DNA from: Silene latifolia
Lineage: Eukaryota; Streptophyta; Magnoliopsida; Caryophyllales; Caryophyllaceae
Reading direction: 5' to 3'
Assembly (NCBI RefSeq): GCF_048544455.1
Contig: NC_133528.1
Location: 51,264,293 to 51,328,292, forward strand
Length of the DNA stretch: 64,000 nucleotides
Shown here: positions 10,477 to 21,700 of the stretch, piece by piece
Numbering within the stretch: the first letter of the stretch is position 1
How the letters are laid out: the number at the start of each line of letters is the position of its first letter
Notes under the pieces: generated by a model
Told to the model about the DNA's origin: nothing
The model's database searches: none
Seen by the model: only the letters and a program-made list of their open reading frames with translations
Translations under genes and position numbers: made by a program

Positions 10477-12686
10477 ATGTCTCCCTCTATCTCACATACA
10501 ACAGAAAAGACGATGAATGATGTCCACTCTGAAACAAAATTTCATAAAGGAGTGAAGCATCTACATGAAAATGGTATTGAAAAAGTTCCAAGAAAATACA
10601 TACTGCCAATCTCAGATCGTCCAAACACTGGAAAAGAACAACATTCTAATAGAACAAACATCAGACTTCCAGTGTTAGATTTCGCTGAACTGCAAGGCCC
10701 TAATCGGTCACAACTTCTCAATGCCCTTGCAAATGCCTGTGAACAATATGGTTTCTTTCAGGTGGGTTAACTACAATATTTACATTACCAAAAACATACT
10801 CTACTCTGTTAGTTACAGAATTCAAACTATATGCATCAAAGTTAGAGCACATGAACTATGGATGTGCGCTAACCTAGCAGGTAAAATCATAGAATGGTAG
10901 TACTTATGACGGGTTCAAAATCCGCCAGTATCAGTCCATTGTAGCTCCCTTTACACCAAAAAAAAAAAAAAAAAGTTACAAGCATACAACTAACCAATTT
11001 TATTGCATATTCTAACGTAGGTAGTGAATCATGGCATACCCATAGACATTATAAACAGTATGATTCGTCTCTGCAAGAGTTTTTTTGAGCTCCCTTTTGA
11101 AGAGAGATCCAACTACATGTCACCAGACATGAAAACACAAGCTAGATATGGAACAAGCTTTAATCAAAGCAAAGATGGTGTTTTCTACTGGAGAGATTTT
11201 CTCAAGGTTGTTTGTCATCCTTTACCAGATGGCCACTGTCACTGGCCTTCCTCGCCACGAGACCTAAGGTTTGTAAAGCTAGTTTGTTACCGAGTATTAA
11301 GTTAAATTATATTCAGGTCTCTAAAAAGAAAAGTACTACCATGGATGGATATTTGAACATGGTAATGGAAAATATTTCACGAAACAGATACTGAGGTATG
11401 GTGTCAACAACATTACCCCAGTGCCTCAATAGCTCCCGCAAATTGCGAGGTAAGGGGATTCAGATGTATGCAGTCTTACCGGATAAGTTTTTTTTTTTTT
11501 AATCACCAACAGGATAAGTTAGTGCTGTATTATGCAACAAACTCAAATAAAAAATTTTAGACTCGTAGTTCTTCTACAGTAAAATTACCGAAATTAGGGG
11601 TCCCACATCCTCATTAATGCCTTTGCTACTGATCATTACCATTGCCTTGATAGTTGACATTACCTTACCAAACAAATCTTACGGGTAATATGAGGACCAC
11701 AAATCTTTTTTGCCATCCTACAAGAAGAAAAACTAGAGGCTTCTAGTTGCCTCTATAGATTAGGAATAAAAATGTAAGCAAACGCGGCTGAAAAGCTTTA
11801 CCGCACTAGTGGTCTTACCCGGCTCGAATCCAGATAAAACCGGATGGTATACACCAGGAAAAAAAAAAAAAAAAAAGGCTAACAGTCCACGTCTTTTTTA
11901 CAGGAAACAAGCAATGGCTTACGCAAAGGAAACAAGAAACCTGTTCCTGATGCTGATGGAGGCCATCCTAGAAAGCCTTGGACTGATAGACAAAGAAATA
12001 GATGTGACAGAAGAAAATGATATATTGCAAGAATTCAAAGAGGGGAGTCAAATAATGGTGGCCAACTGCTACCCACCATGCCCACAACCTGATCTCACTC
12101 TAGGGATGCCACCACACTCCGATTACGGCTTCCTCACCCTTCTTTTGCAGGATGAAGTCAAGGGTTTACAATTACACTATGAAGGAAAATGGTTAACAGT
12201 TGAACCCATACCAAATGCTTTTGTTGTAAATATTGGAGACCATCTAGAGGTAAATTCTTTCATCAACTAAGCACAACAGATTAGGAAAGAAAAAAAAAAA
12301 AACTTAAATTCGTCCATCCTTTAAGCAAGGACCGTACTGGTGCAAACAGATTTCGAACCACCACCAAAAGACTTTAGCACTTCACATCTTCAAAGATGAA
12401 GTAACTAACAGCTATCCTTAACATGGTTCTTTCTTTACAGATATTTACCAATGGAAGGTACAAAAGCGTGCTGCACAGAGTTATAGTGAATCAAGAGAAA
12501 ACGCGTGTTACACTAGCTTCACTGCACAGTCTTCCTTTTGAGCATATAATTCAGCCTTCGCCCAAACTTATTAACGAAGACAATCCAAGACGCTACAAGG
12601 ACACAAACTTTGCTCAGTTTCTGGAGTATATATCATCATGTGAACCAAAGAAGAAGGAATTTCTTGAGTCGATAAGACTTAGTTAA
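10477..12686 (+). CDS. 2-oxoglutarate/Fe(II)-dependent dioxygenase (plant DOXC type), 4 exons
   Basis: Coding exons 10477-10761, 11021-11268, 11904-12249 and 12441-12686 all have GT/AG borders and join in frame to 374 residues, normal for soluble plant 2-ODDs. The N-terminal DIOX_N region (LPVLDF...YGFFQVVNHGIP) is followed by the jelly-roll with iron ligands H249-x-D251 (PPHSDYG) and H305 (VLHR). Arg315 should bind 2-oxoglutarate, but the usual R-x-S reads R-V-T. The tail SLHSLPF...NPRRYKDTNF resembles the group named DMR6-like, flavanone-3-dioxygenase-3 or 2-ODD 19 rather than true DMR6. These enzymes oxidise small metabolites such as phenolics or hormones; the substrate cannot be told from sequence. 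Start at 10477 chosen because it begins the conserved reading frame; an in-frame upstream start would lie in the likely 5'-UTR intron. Introns carry SINE remnants. No stop or frameshift is seen, so it is probably functional. Confidence 0.9.
10822..10974 (+). mobile_element. tRNA-derived SINE candidate in intron 1
   Basis: Contains a Pol III B-box-like GGGTTCAAAATCC near 10914 and ends in TTTACACC followed by about 17 A. A possible short target duplication (GTTACA) lies on each side. Limits are approximate. Confidence 0.4.
11404..11482 (-). mobile_element. Au-like SINE 3' fragment in intron 2
   Basis: On the minus strand it reads GGTAAGACTGCATACATC, then a CCCCTTACCTCGC-like stretch, a GGCACTGGGGTAATG block and TTG repeats. 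This is the conserved 3' half of Au SINEs. It lies in the 635-bp second intron of the dioxygenase gene. Confidence 0.55.
11783..11877 (+). mobile_element. SINE-like fragment with poly-A, intron 2
   Basis: B-box-like GGCTCGAATCC near 11820, then GGTATACACCAGG followed by about 18 A. The 3' end resembles the SINE in intron 1 (ACACC plus poly-A), suggesting the same family. Confidence 0.35.
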
Positions 12687-13751
12687 GTTGCATATATGGG
12701 TTCTAAAGACCGCAACTATACCGATAAATATTTTTTATTTCTTTTAAAGTGAATTACAGTAAATTAACCAGCAAAACAAATTTCATCTCGGAAGTTAAGG
12801 AGTATACTTGCATGAAAAATATTAAATGAAGAGAAGTGTATATGATTCCGTACTATTCTAAGTCAACTATGCATATATATTCCTAGTTAATCGCTACGGG
12901 AGTTCCTCTTAACCTTCAAGTGGTTTTCTTTGAATAATAAAATGTGAAAGTCATGCTCATCAGCAAGCCTAGACAGACATGTGCAAGAAGTACTGTTTTG
13001 AATAACACCAATCATACATAATACATAAATAAAATATATACTTTAAATATCAACCGCCATACCCATACACAACCGAGTTATAAAGGTTTTTGAGTTTACT
13101 ACGACCGCTTTTTAACAAGTTTTAAGGCGGCATTAACCCCATTAAGCAAGAGTAGGACTGCCACAAGCTCGCAACCAATACCGCCACCGAAACCGAGATT
13201 TAATACTATGAACTAATTAAAATCGCAACATTTGCTCCTTTGGTCCTAAAAAGATTGATCACCTTATCATCTTAGCTAATCCCAACATATATACTTTATC
13301 CCTTTCTATACATGTAGGCTAAAATCAAAATACACTCCTAATACCTCAATCAAAAGAAAACAAAGTAAGCATATCAGCAAAGCAATGCACGACACAGAGC
13401 ATAACTCATAGTTGATAAAAGTAGAATAATTATCATACTAAGAAACTAAAGGCCGGATGCAGGAACATACAATACATTCATGCATTTCTCCACAAAAACC
13501 AAGTTAAAACAGAAAGAGTAATCAGATCTTTCTTTTTCTGTTTATTTGATGTACATGTTCCAATATTTGGCACTCCTTGCAAAATTACCTCTTGAAAAGA
13601 CTACCACCCATAACAGTAAACAATCCAAAATAAGGATTTGACGACTTTCAGCAAGTTTCTAGCATCCCAAAAGTCTATAGGTATTCATGTATCACTGCTG
13701 ACAAGATCGTTGTTGACAATAAAAAGATTGACGATAATATACATCAATAAT
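12687..13751. other. Intergenic, 3' flank of the dioxygenase gene
   Basis: AT-rich, no gene recognised. The dioxygenase polyadenylation region should be in the first few hundred bases; AATAAT-type signals occur near 12934. Confidence 0.5.
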
Positions 13752-13763
13752 AAATAGATCATA

Positions 13764-16086
13764 CCCAGGTGGCTCTTAACGGGACTCTCCTTTCGAGTTT
13801 TTCCCCCTCCAGAGGCATTAGGCAAGGGGACCCCCTCTCCCCTTATCTCTTCATTTTGTGCATGGAAGCACTCTCAACTCTCATTCACCAGTCCTGTGAC
13901 GACTCGGATTGGTCCCCTTTCCCCCTGGGCAAAGGTGGAGCCTCTTTCTCCCATCTTCTCTTTGCTGACGATATCCTCCTCTTTGGACGGGCTTCTGAAA
14001 GGAACCTTTGCGCCGTTCAGGACACTCTCCACACCTTCTGCTCTTCCTCTGGACAAAAAATCAATTTCTCCAAAAGCAAACTCCTTTTCTCCAAGCACAC
14101 CTCAACCGATCATATTAACATGTTTGAAACTGCCCTTGGAATTAAAGCCACCTCTAATCTGGGCACCTACCTAGGATTCCCTCTCAAAGGGACCAAACCT
14201 AAAAAAGCTGATCTCAGACACATTATCGATGCGATCCAATCCAAACTTTCCAACTGGAAAACCAATTTCCTATCTAAAATTGGGAGGCTTTGCCTCATCA
14301 ACTCCACTATTAACGCCATTCCCTCTCACTCCATGCAATGTGTTCGCCTCCCCTCCTCCATCCTTAGTGATATTGATAAGATTACAAGGTCTTTCCTTTG
14401 GTCGGGATCCTCCTCCAAAAAACTTCACCTCTCCAATTGGGATCTGGTGACCCTTCCCCTGACCCATGGGGGCCTCGGTGTCAAGGCTGCCCGGCCTCTC
14501 AGCGATGCTTATTCTATTAAACTCAGTTGGAACCTTCTACTTAACAAGAACTCTATGGCTTCCGTTGCTATTCGAAGCAAGTACCCGACTCCTTCTCCCT
14601 ATTCCTTCCGTAAAGGCTCCCACATCTGGAAAAATGTGGGCGTGGGCTTCCCCCTCCTTCATGATCACATCATTTGGTCCATTGGTGATGGTGCTTCTAT
14701 TTGCCTCTGGACTGATTGTTGGTCCTCCCTTGGGCCCCTCCGTGCGGTTATCCATGGCCCCCTCACCTCCTCTTCTTCCATTGCTAAACTGGATTCTATC
14801 ATCTCTAATGGCGCTTGGAATCTTGATAGCCTTGACTTTGTCCTCCCTGCTGACGTGCTTAACGCCATTCTTGCCATTCCTCTCCCCTCCGCCTGCAAAC
14901 CTGACCTCCTCACCACCTCCCTTGCCCCTAAAGATAAATTCTCGATTAGTTCTGCCTACTCCTCTCTCATTAACCTGAACAACCATCCCCCATCCTTCAC
15001 TCCTTCCCTTGAGTGGATTTGGGACCTCCCTACCCTTCCAAAAATCAAGGTCTTCCTTTGGCTTGTGTGGTGGGACAAGTTACCACACAAGTTGACTCTT
15101 TTCAAAAGAAATATCATCCCCTCTCCGTCTTGCCTTTTGTGCCCCAATCCTTCCCTTGAGGAATCTTCTATCCACATCCTTCGCGATTGTAGTACCGCGA
15201 CCTCCGTTTGGTCCCTCTTTAACGTTGACCATTCTTTCTTCTCCCCTGACCTCCAGCCTTGGATCCACGAGAATTGTACCTCTCGTAACTCGTCTTGGGC
15301 TACCCTTTTCTCCTTCGTCTTGTGGCGTCTTTGGGTTCAACGGTGTGACTCCACCTTTAAAGCTACCCCTTCCAGACCGTCCCTCCTCTTTCGAGATGCC
15401 ACGGCCTCTCTTGCTTCATCCTGGACCTCTGCCTCGTCCCATTGCCTACCACCCTCCCTTCCCGTGACTAGCTCTGCCTCTTACTACCCTTGTAGTTGGG
15501 CCCTTCCCCCGCCTTGTTGGTTTAAAATCAACGTTGATGCGGCTTTCTCCCCCCTCTCCTCCCTTGCTTGTATTGGGTGTGTGGTCAGGAACGATTCTGG
15601 GTCTTGGGTACGGGGTTGGTCTAGTCGGTTACTTGCTCCTTCCCTCTTTGTTAGTGAAGTCTTAGCCATTAGGGAGGGTCTAAGAGCCGGCCTTGCGTCC
15701 ATGGATAGTTTTATTATTGCCTCGGATTGCCTTAATGCGGTTACTACTATTTTGAGCAACGCTCAGCCTTGTGGCCAATTTGCTAATGTTATTCTTGAGT
15801 GTAGGGACCTTTTGGGAAGCTCCCCCCGGTTGAAGATCGTCTTTGAGAAGAGGTCGGCCAATGCCGTCGCGGATGCTCTCGCTAAAGCTGGTTTAGTTGA
15901 TAGTAGTCCTAGTAATGGTTGTATTAATTGGGACGTTGCCCCTCCTTTCGTTCTTCGTTTATGTACTATTGACTTTGTTACGGCCATTGAGCCGCTACCT
16001 CCCGACCCCCCTCCTTGATGTAAACTGAACTCTCTGTTCTTGTGTTTGCTTTAATTTAAGTTCTCTTCATTCAAAAAAAAAAAAAA
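13764..16086 (+). mobile_element. 5'-truncated LINE (L1-type non-LTR retrotransposon)
   Basis: A coding 3' part of a LINE ends in a poly-A run (16073-16089). Both sides show the target duplication AAATAGATCATA (13752-13763 and 16087-16098; the leading A's merge with the poly-A). The 5' part, with ORF1, the endonuclease and the N-terminal RT, is missing, as is usual for target-primed reverse transcription. The open frame and clear duplication indicate a recent insertion. Confidence 0.92.
13769..16018 (+). CDS. LINE ORF2 C-terminal part: RT, zf-RVT, RNase H (partial)
   Basis: About 749 codons without interruption; the first codon shown is GTG because the true start is lost. RT motifs SRGIRQGDPLSP (about residues 14-25) and FADDILLFG (near residue 68, catalytic DD) are kept. 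A zf-RVT zinc region lies around residues 400-480 (CLLCPN...H..C). A C-terminal RNase H domain lies at about 585-710, with acidic residues in INVDAAF, SEVLAIREG, ASDCLNAV and AVADALAKAG. The stop at 16016-16018 is followed by a 55-bp 3' UTR and poly-A. Without the endonuclease this copy cannot move itself. Confidence 0.9.
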   Translation: MALNGTLLSSFSPSRGIRQGDPLSPYLFILCMEALSTLIHQSCDDSDWSPFPLGKGGASFSHLLFADDILLFGRASERNLCAVQDTLHTFCSSSGQKINFSKSKLLFSKHTSTDHINMFETALGIKATSNLGTYLGFPLKGTKPKKADLRHIIDAIQSKLSNWKTNFLSKIGRLCLINSTINAIPSHSMQCVRLPSSILSDIDKITRSFLWSGSSSKKLHLSNWDLVTLPLTHGGLGVKAARPLSDAYSIKLSWNLLLNKNSMASVAIRSKYPTPSPYSFRKGSHIWKNVGVGFPLLHDHIIWSIGDGASICLWTDCWSSLGPLRAVIHGPLTSSSSIAKLDSIISNGAWNLDSLDFVLPADVLNAILAIPLPSACKPDLLTTSLAPKDKFSISSAYSSLINLNNHPPSFTPSLEWIWDLPTLPKIKVFLWLVWWDKLPHKLTLFKRNIIPSPSCLLCPNPSLEESSIHILRDCSTATSVWSLFNVDHSFFSPDLQPWIHENCTSRNSSWATLFSFVLWRLWVQRCDSTFKATPSRPSLLFRDATASLASSWTSASSHCLPPSLPVTSSASYYPCSWALPPPCWFKINVDAAFSPLSSLACIGCVVRNDSGSWVRGWSSRLLAPSLFVSEVLAIREGLRAGLASMDSFIIASDCLNAVTTILSNAQPCGQFANVILECRDLLGSSPRLKIVFEKRSANAVADALAKAGLVDSSPSNGCINWDVAPPFVLRLCTIDFVTAIEPLPPDPPP

Positions 16087-16098
16087 AAATAGATCATA

Positions 16099-16302
16099 TC
16101 AAAATCTTTTGATTGTCACGTAGGAATCCGATGATCATTATTCCAAGGGTTTAACCAGTATAAAACTTCTGTAGAGCTCACTCAGTCATTTTTAACCTCA
16201 AACACAAGGGTTCAATCAGTACAAAACTGAGTAGTAACCTATTCTATTGATATACGACTGCATTTCTGGGAGTCAACTATTATGCATGTACGTTTCGACT
16301 TC
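16099..16302. other. Intergenic, nothing recognised
   Basis: Short unique-looking stretch between the LINE and the 115-bp tandem repeat. Confidence 0.5.
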
Positions 16303-16556
16303 ACATTGACACTGACTAATACCAAGCTATCCGATTTATAGAGTTGGCCAACATCAAAATTGCCTTGTGGTTTCCAAGTAAAGCTGAGTTGGCATGGATC
16401 CTAGTCGCAACGTATTGACATTGACACTGACTAATACCAAGCTATCCGATTTATAGAGTTGGCCAACATCAAAATTGCCTTGTGGTTTCCAAGTAAAGCT
16501 GAGTTGGCATGGATCCTAGTCGCAACGTATTGACATTGACACTGACTAATACCAAG
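16303..16556. repeat. Tandem repeat, period 115 bp, about 2.2 copies
   Basis: Units start at 16303, 16418 and 16533 with ACATTGACACTGACTAATAC. The first two copies look identical by eye; the third is partial. This is a recent local duplication with no coding content. Confidence 0.9.
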
Positions 16557-16816
16557 TAGTATTTAGTCAGGTTAGATATGCCTCCGTCAACTATATTACT
16601 ACACTTTGGCCACAACAAACTTCATGACCGAATTACAAGGGTTTTGAAGGTCATTGGCTCATTGTAGCCGAATTTTGTGCAGTACGAGCTGCAATTAGCA
16701 CATCGTGACCAAGAACACACTGTGAAAACCAAGTCCAAGATTAAGACTGTTATCCAAATTTAATACCAGACTAATCAGCCAGAATGTCTAGAAGGACGAG
16801 ATATTACACTGGTATC
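16557..16816. other. Intergenic up to element A
   Basis: No gene seen. The last five bases, GTATC (16812-16816), would be element A's left target duplication. Confidence 0.45.
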
Positions 16817-17138
16817 TGATAACAATATAGCTGTTCACTGGTATTTCAAGTGATAGGCTATGAATTCTACAGAGAGAAATAGAGATGGAAGAGAATGATT
16901 ATATTAATTTCAGGATGAATGAAATACAGATGCATATGCTCTTTATATAGTAGAGGAATGACTTGGTGGCTACTCCACTATAGATAACTACAATCAATTA
17001 TTTAATTATAGTAAAATCCTAAATGAAGATGCTCTCCACCAACGGTGCACATGGTTGGAGGTTTTCCTTGTTTGTCCTTTTCCTCATTTCATAATTAGTG
17101 TACCAGAATTTGTTATGACCTCACCCTTTGCACTGTCA
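16817..17138 (-). repeat. Element A 3' LTR (about 322 bp)
   Basis: On the plus strand it runs from TGATAACAATATAG to TTGCACTGTCA, so on the minus strand it has TG...CA ends. The first 112 bp match 38729-38840. The inner end is inferred from the terminal TG/CA pair and the nearby purine-rich stretch. Confidence 0.75.
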
Positions 17139-17147
17139 GCTTGATAC

Positions 17148-18478
17148 TGTAACACCCCCATACTCCGAGTGCCTTACCAGGACCACTCAGGTATGAAGAC
17201 ATCACCATCTCGGTTGCCCGAGGCATGATAATCAAATAGACAAAACAGAAACAACATTTATTATAAGTAGTTTAATGAATAAGTACAATCCTCGAAACCA
17301 AACTGAAAGTACAATACATTATTCCAAACTATCGTTTCTCAATGAAAAGTAAATAAAACTAAACTACAAAGCGGAAGACTCTATCGTCATGTCGTGGCCA
17401 TCCCAGCCTATCCCAAAGATCATCTCTATACTGTTCAATATCGCTCACCATCCCCGAATGGATCACCGCAGTTTTACAAAACAACACCGGTCAAGTACTA
17501 ATCACACAATCAACATAGTTAACAACAATAAGACAAACAGGCAATTTGAACCGCACACACACACACGCACATCCAACCAATCGTCTCGATCATCGATCGT
17601 CCCACTTTGGACCCGCCGCGTGGGGGACGCGGCCGTTCCCACCTAAGCCCCGCTCATCATACGAGCGATAACCCTGTCCATTAATGTGCACATCCCCTTT
17701 CGTGGCGGGTTCCACGAAGGGCGAAACTAGGGCGTGAGATCACTCCCGCAAGTGACCCCACTCAGCCGAGAACGCATCTCGAGAACCATAGACAACCAAT
17801 CACCACCACAATCACAATCACAATCAACATATCAAATAACTAACTACAGCACATCACCAATATCCCATTATGGGACTAATCGAGTAGGAAATCCTACCCG
17901 GAAAGCACAACACTGAGACGGTATCTACAAATTTTGTCTCAAAACGCCTCTTCTATGAACTCTCCTCCTACCATACAACACATAGATACTACTATTCAAT
18001 TACTATTCATAAAAACCCCCAATTCCTAAATTAGGGTTTCACTAATCTTAACAAAACATTATATAAATTACATTAAAAGCTTACCCTCGACGCAAGGAAT
18101 CCAACGACACAAACTACGATGCAAACCGACCGTCTGAACTCCGGGAATTGTCAAGAACGCGATTAGGAAGAAGACAAGTTGCTTTCTCTCTTAAACAGGT
18201 TTTAGGTTTTGTAAAAAGTGATTTAGAACAAAGACGAATTGGTTTAAATACCTTAATCGCGTAATTAACAAAACCCGAGAAAACTTCCCCGTAAAACCGG
18301 ACACTCGATCGAGTACCCAAGGTACTCGATCGAGTACCCCCTTACTCGATCGAGTGCCCCCGCTACTCGATCGAGTGCCCAACAGTCGAAACTATTTTAT
18401 TTCGCAACATACCCTTACTCGACAGAGTAAGGGCTACTCGATAGAGTACCCCCAAGACCATAAATACGGAGTATTACA
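17148..18478 (-). repeat. Element B 3' LTR (1331 bp)
   Basis: Plus-strand ends are TGTAACACCCC and GAGTATTACA. It is similar to 24083-25412 with scattered small differences. Four perfect ACTCGATCGAGT palindromes start at 18303, 18324, 18344 and 18365, with two degenerate ones near 18417 and 18436. Confidence 0.93.
18303..18447. repeat. Palindrome array in B 3' LTR
   Basis: Perfect ACTCGATCGAGT at 18303, 18324, 18344 and 18365 (spacing 21, 20, 21 bp), then degenerate ACTCGACAGAGT at 18417 and ACTCGATAGAGT at 18436. Each core is self-complementary. The same array is in the other LTR, starting 25235. Confidence 0.9.
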
Positions 18479-18492
18479 GTCTTCCCTCCTTA
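18479..18492 (-). other. Element B polypurine tract
   Basis: On the minus strand TAAGGAGGGAAGAC directly precedes the 3' LTR start (TGTAATACTCC). Confidence 0.75.
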
Positions 18493-18702
18493 AAAGGAAC
18501 TTCGTCCCCGAAGTTCAAACCACTACTAAACAAAGGTACTCCCATAAGCTTCCCGACTCGAAGGTCAAAATAACACAACGTAAAACATGCTACTAACCCA
18601 ACTTATCCCGACAAACATACCGACACAACATATATAAAAAGGGGGTGTAAAAACTTTTAAAAACTCTCGCGATCATCTCCTATCCCCCTAAAAGAAACAA
18701 GG

Positions 18703-21700
18703 TTACGTCCCCGTAACCATACATACCTGATCAAAAAGGAAAGGGTAACGCTCTTTCATGATATCCTCCGCCTCCCATGTAGCTTCCTCAGTCTCATGGT
18801 TAGACCAAAGGATCTTAAGCAAAACTGTCTCACCACTCCTGGTCTTTCTAACTTTTCGGTCTAGGATCTGCTTAGGCATCTCAAGGTATGATAAAGACTC
18901 ATCCAGCTCTAAGCTCTCTGCCTCCAACACATGTGACGGGTCACTCACATACTTCCGCAGCTGCGATACATGAAACACATTATGCACTCTCTCCAAAGCA
19001 GCCGGTAAAGCTAAACGATAAGCCACTTCCCCAACTCGCTCTAAGATCTCATAAGGCCCTATAAACTTCTGGCTTAGCTTGCCTTTCTTCCCAAATCTCA
19101 TAACTCCTCGCATAGGAGACACTTTCAGAAGAACCTTGTCCCCAACCTGAAACTCTATGTCCCGACGATGTAGATCCGCATAACTCTTCGTCGATCCGAG
19201 CCGCTCTCATCCGTTCCCCGATCATCTTAATCTGTTCCACCATCTCATGCACCATCTCTGGTCCTAAAACTATCGCCAAAGACTATCGTCCCAACAGATC
19301 GGACTCCTACATCTCCTCCCATACAAAGCCTCAAACGGTGCCATACCAATACGGTGTGATAGCCGTTGTTGTAAGAAAACTCTATTAAGTCCAACCTCTG
19401 CTCCCGGCCTACCACCAAAATCCATCACACAAGCTCGCAACATATCCTCAAGAGTCTTGATTGTTCTCTCGTCTGCCCATCGTCGCAGGATGAAATCGTA
19501 CTCATCTTCAAAGTGTTCCCAACGATTCCCGCAACTCCTTCCAAAACCTTGATATAAACCTCGCATCTCTGTCGGACACTATGTCCTTAGGGACTCCATG
19601 TAACTTAAGCACGTTCTTTCGATAGGCCATAGCCAGTTGTGCCTTAGTCCATGTATCTTTCATTGGAACAAAGTGAGTGACTTGGTCAACCGATCCACTA
19701 TCACCCAAATCATATTGTTACCTTGTTGACTCTTGGGTAAACCCACAATGAAATCCATGGAAATGGATTCCCACTTCCACTCAGGCACCTCCAAAGACCG
19801 AACCTTACCTTGTGGTCTTCTCTGTTCCCCTTTAACTCTCTGGCATGTCAAACAACGGGACACAAACTCGGCTGTCTCTTTCTTCATCCAAGGCCACCAA
19901 AACGTTTTCTTCAAATCTTTGTAAAGCTTGTCTCCACCCGGATGAACTGAATATGGTGTGCAATGCGCTTCGGTCATGATTGTCTTTTTCAACTCCTCGT
20001 CATTAGGAACACACCACCTACCATCAAACCTCAAGCTACCATCGGTATGAATGGAAAACCGGGACACTGTCCCTTTCTCTACTCAAGCTCTCCACTCCAC
20101 TATCTTAGGATCCAAAGCCTGTTTACCTCGAATATCATCATAAAACTCCATGTGTCTTTGTCATATCACCCATAGCATCTCCTTTCGCATCATATGAATC
20201 CCAAAGCTCGCTACCTCATCCCTCAGCCTCATCAAAGATAGAGCTGTACACAAGGAATGTACACTCTTTCTACTCAAAGCATCAGCAACAACATTGGCCT
20301 TTCCTTCATGGTAGATGATTTCCATGTCATAATCACCAATCAGCTCCATCCACCTCCTCTGTCTCATGTTCAACTCCTTCTGCGTGAAGATGTACTTGAG
20401 ACTCTTGTGATCAGAAAATACCTTAAAGATTGCTCCATAAAGGTAGTGCCTCCAAATCTTGAGAGCAAACACCACTGCACCCAACTCCAGGTCATGAGTA
20501 GGGTAATTCTCCTCATAAGGCTTCAACTGCCTAGAAGCATAGGCGATCACTTTACCATTCTGCATCAACACACATCCCAACCCATTCTTCGAGGCATCGG
20601 TATAGACCTCGAAATTCTCGCTCCCTTCAGGCAATGCCAAGACAGGAGCTGTGGTCAAACGCTCCTTTAAGGTTTGGAACGCCGTCTCACAACTCTCATC
20701 CCAACGAAACCTGTTCTCTTTCCTCATCAACGCTGTCATTGGTCTAGCTATCTTGGAGAAATCTTTCACGAACCGTCTGTAGTATCCAGCTAAACCCAAG
20801 AAACTCCTCACCTCAGCAACGTTCTTTGGTGCTTCCCACTTTGTCACAGCCTCAATCTTCGCCGGATCCACAGCTACCCCATCTTTAGAGATTACATGCC
20901 CCAGAAAAGCAACTTTCTCTAACCAGAACTCACACTTGGACAGCTTAGCATACAACTCATGATCCCTCAAAGTCTGCAACACGATCCTCAGATGCTCCTC
21001 ATGCTCCTCCTTAGTCTTAGAGTAGACCAAGATGTCATCGATAAACACTACTACGAATCGATCCAAGAACGTCAAGATCCTATTCATCAAATCCATAAAC
21101 ACTGCCGGCGCATTAGACAACCCAAATGGCATCACCACATACTCATAATGGCCATACCTCGACGTGAAAGCTGTCTTCGGTATGTCCACATCTCTAATCT
21201 TCACCTGATGGTACCCCGACCTCAAATCAATCTTAGAAAAGACTGTTGCACCGCTCAACTGATCAAACAGGTCATCTATCCTTGGCAAAGGATACTTGTT
21301 CTTTATCGTCACACGGTTCGCTCCGGTAATCTATGCATAACCTCAAAGTTCCATCCTTCTTCTTCACGAACGTAGGCGGGTGCTCTCAAGGCGATACACT
21401 TGGTCTAATGTACCCCTTCTCTATCAAATCATCCAACTGTCTCCTAAGTTCCTCCATCTCCTTAGGACCCATACGGTACGGTGCCTTAGAGATTGGCCCC
21501 GTCCCCGGCTTCAACTCAACGGTGAAATCTATCTCCCTCTTCGGTGGCAACCGGAATCTCCTCGGAAAGACATCTCGCAAACTCTCCCACCAGGTATCTC
21601 ATCAATCTAGGGCTCTCTATCCGGTCATCTCTCACATGGCACAAAATCAGAGGACATCCCTTCCTCAGATACGACTTCAAAGTGACAAATTGCAATCAAC

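Noticed and set aside
12286-12420. SINE in intron 3 (TTTCGAACC motif)
   Set aside because: Poly-A and B-box-like motif are in inconsistent orientation; too weak to list.
13874-15987. Many antisense and alternate-frame ORFs over the LINE
   Set aside because: They mirror the C-rich codons of the true 749-codon frame and have no domain of their own.
18114-18382. Short ORFs in element B LTRs (also 25046-25395) encoding RSS repeats
   Set aside because: They arise from the palindrome array and are identical in both LTRs; no start context or family.
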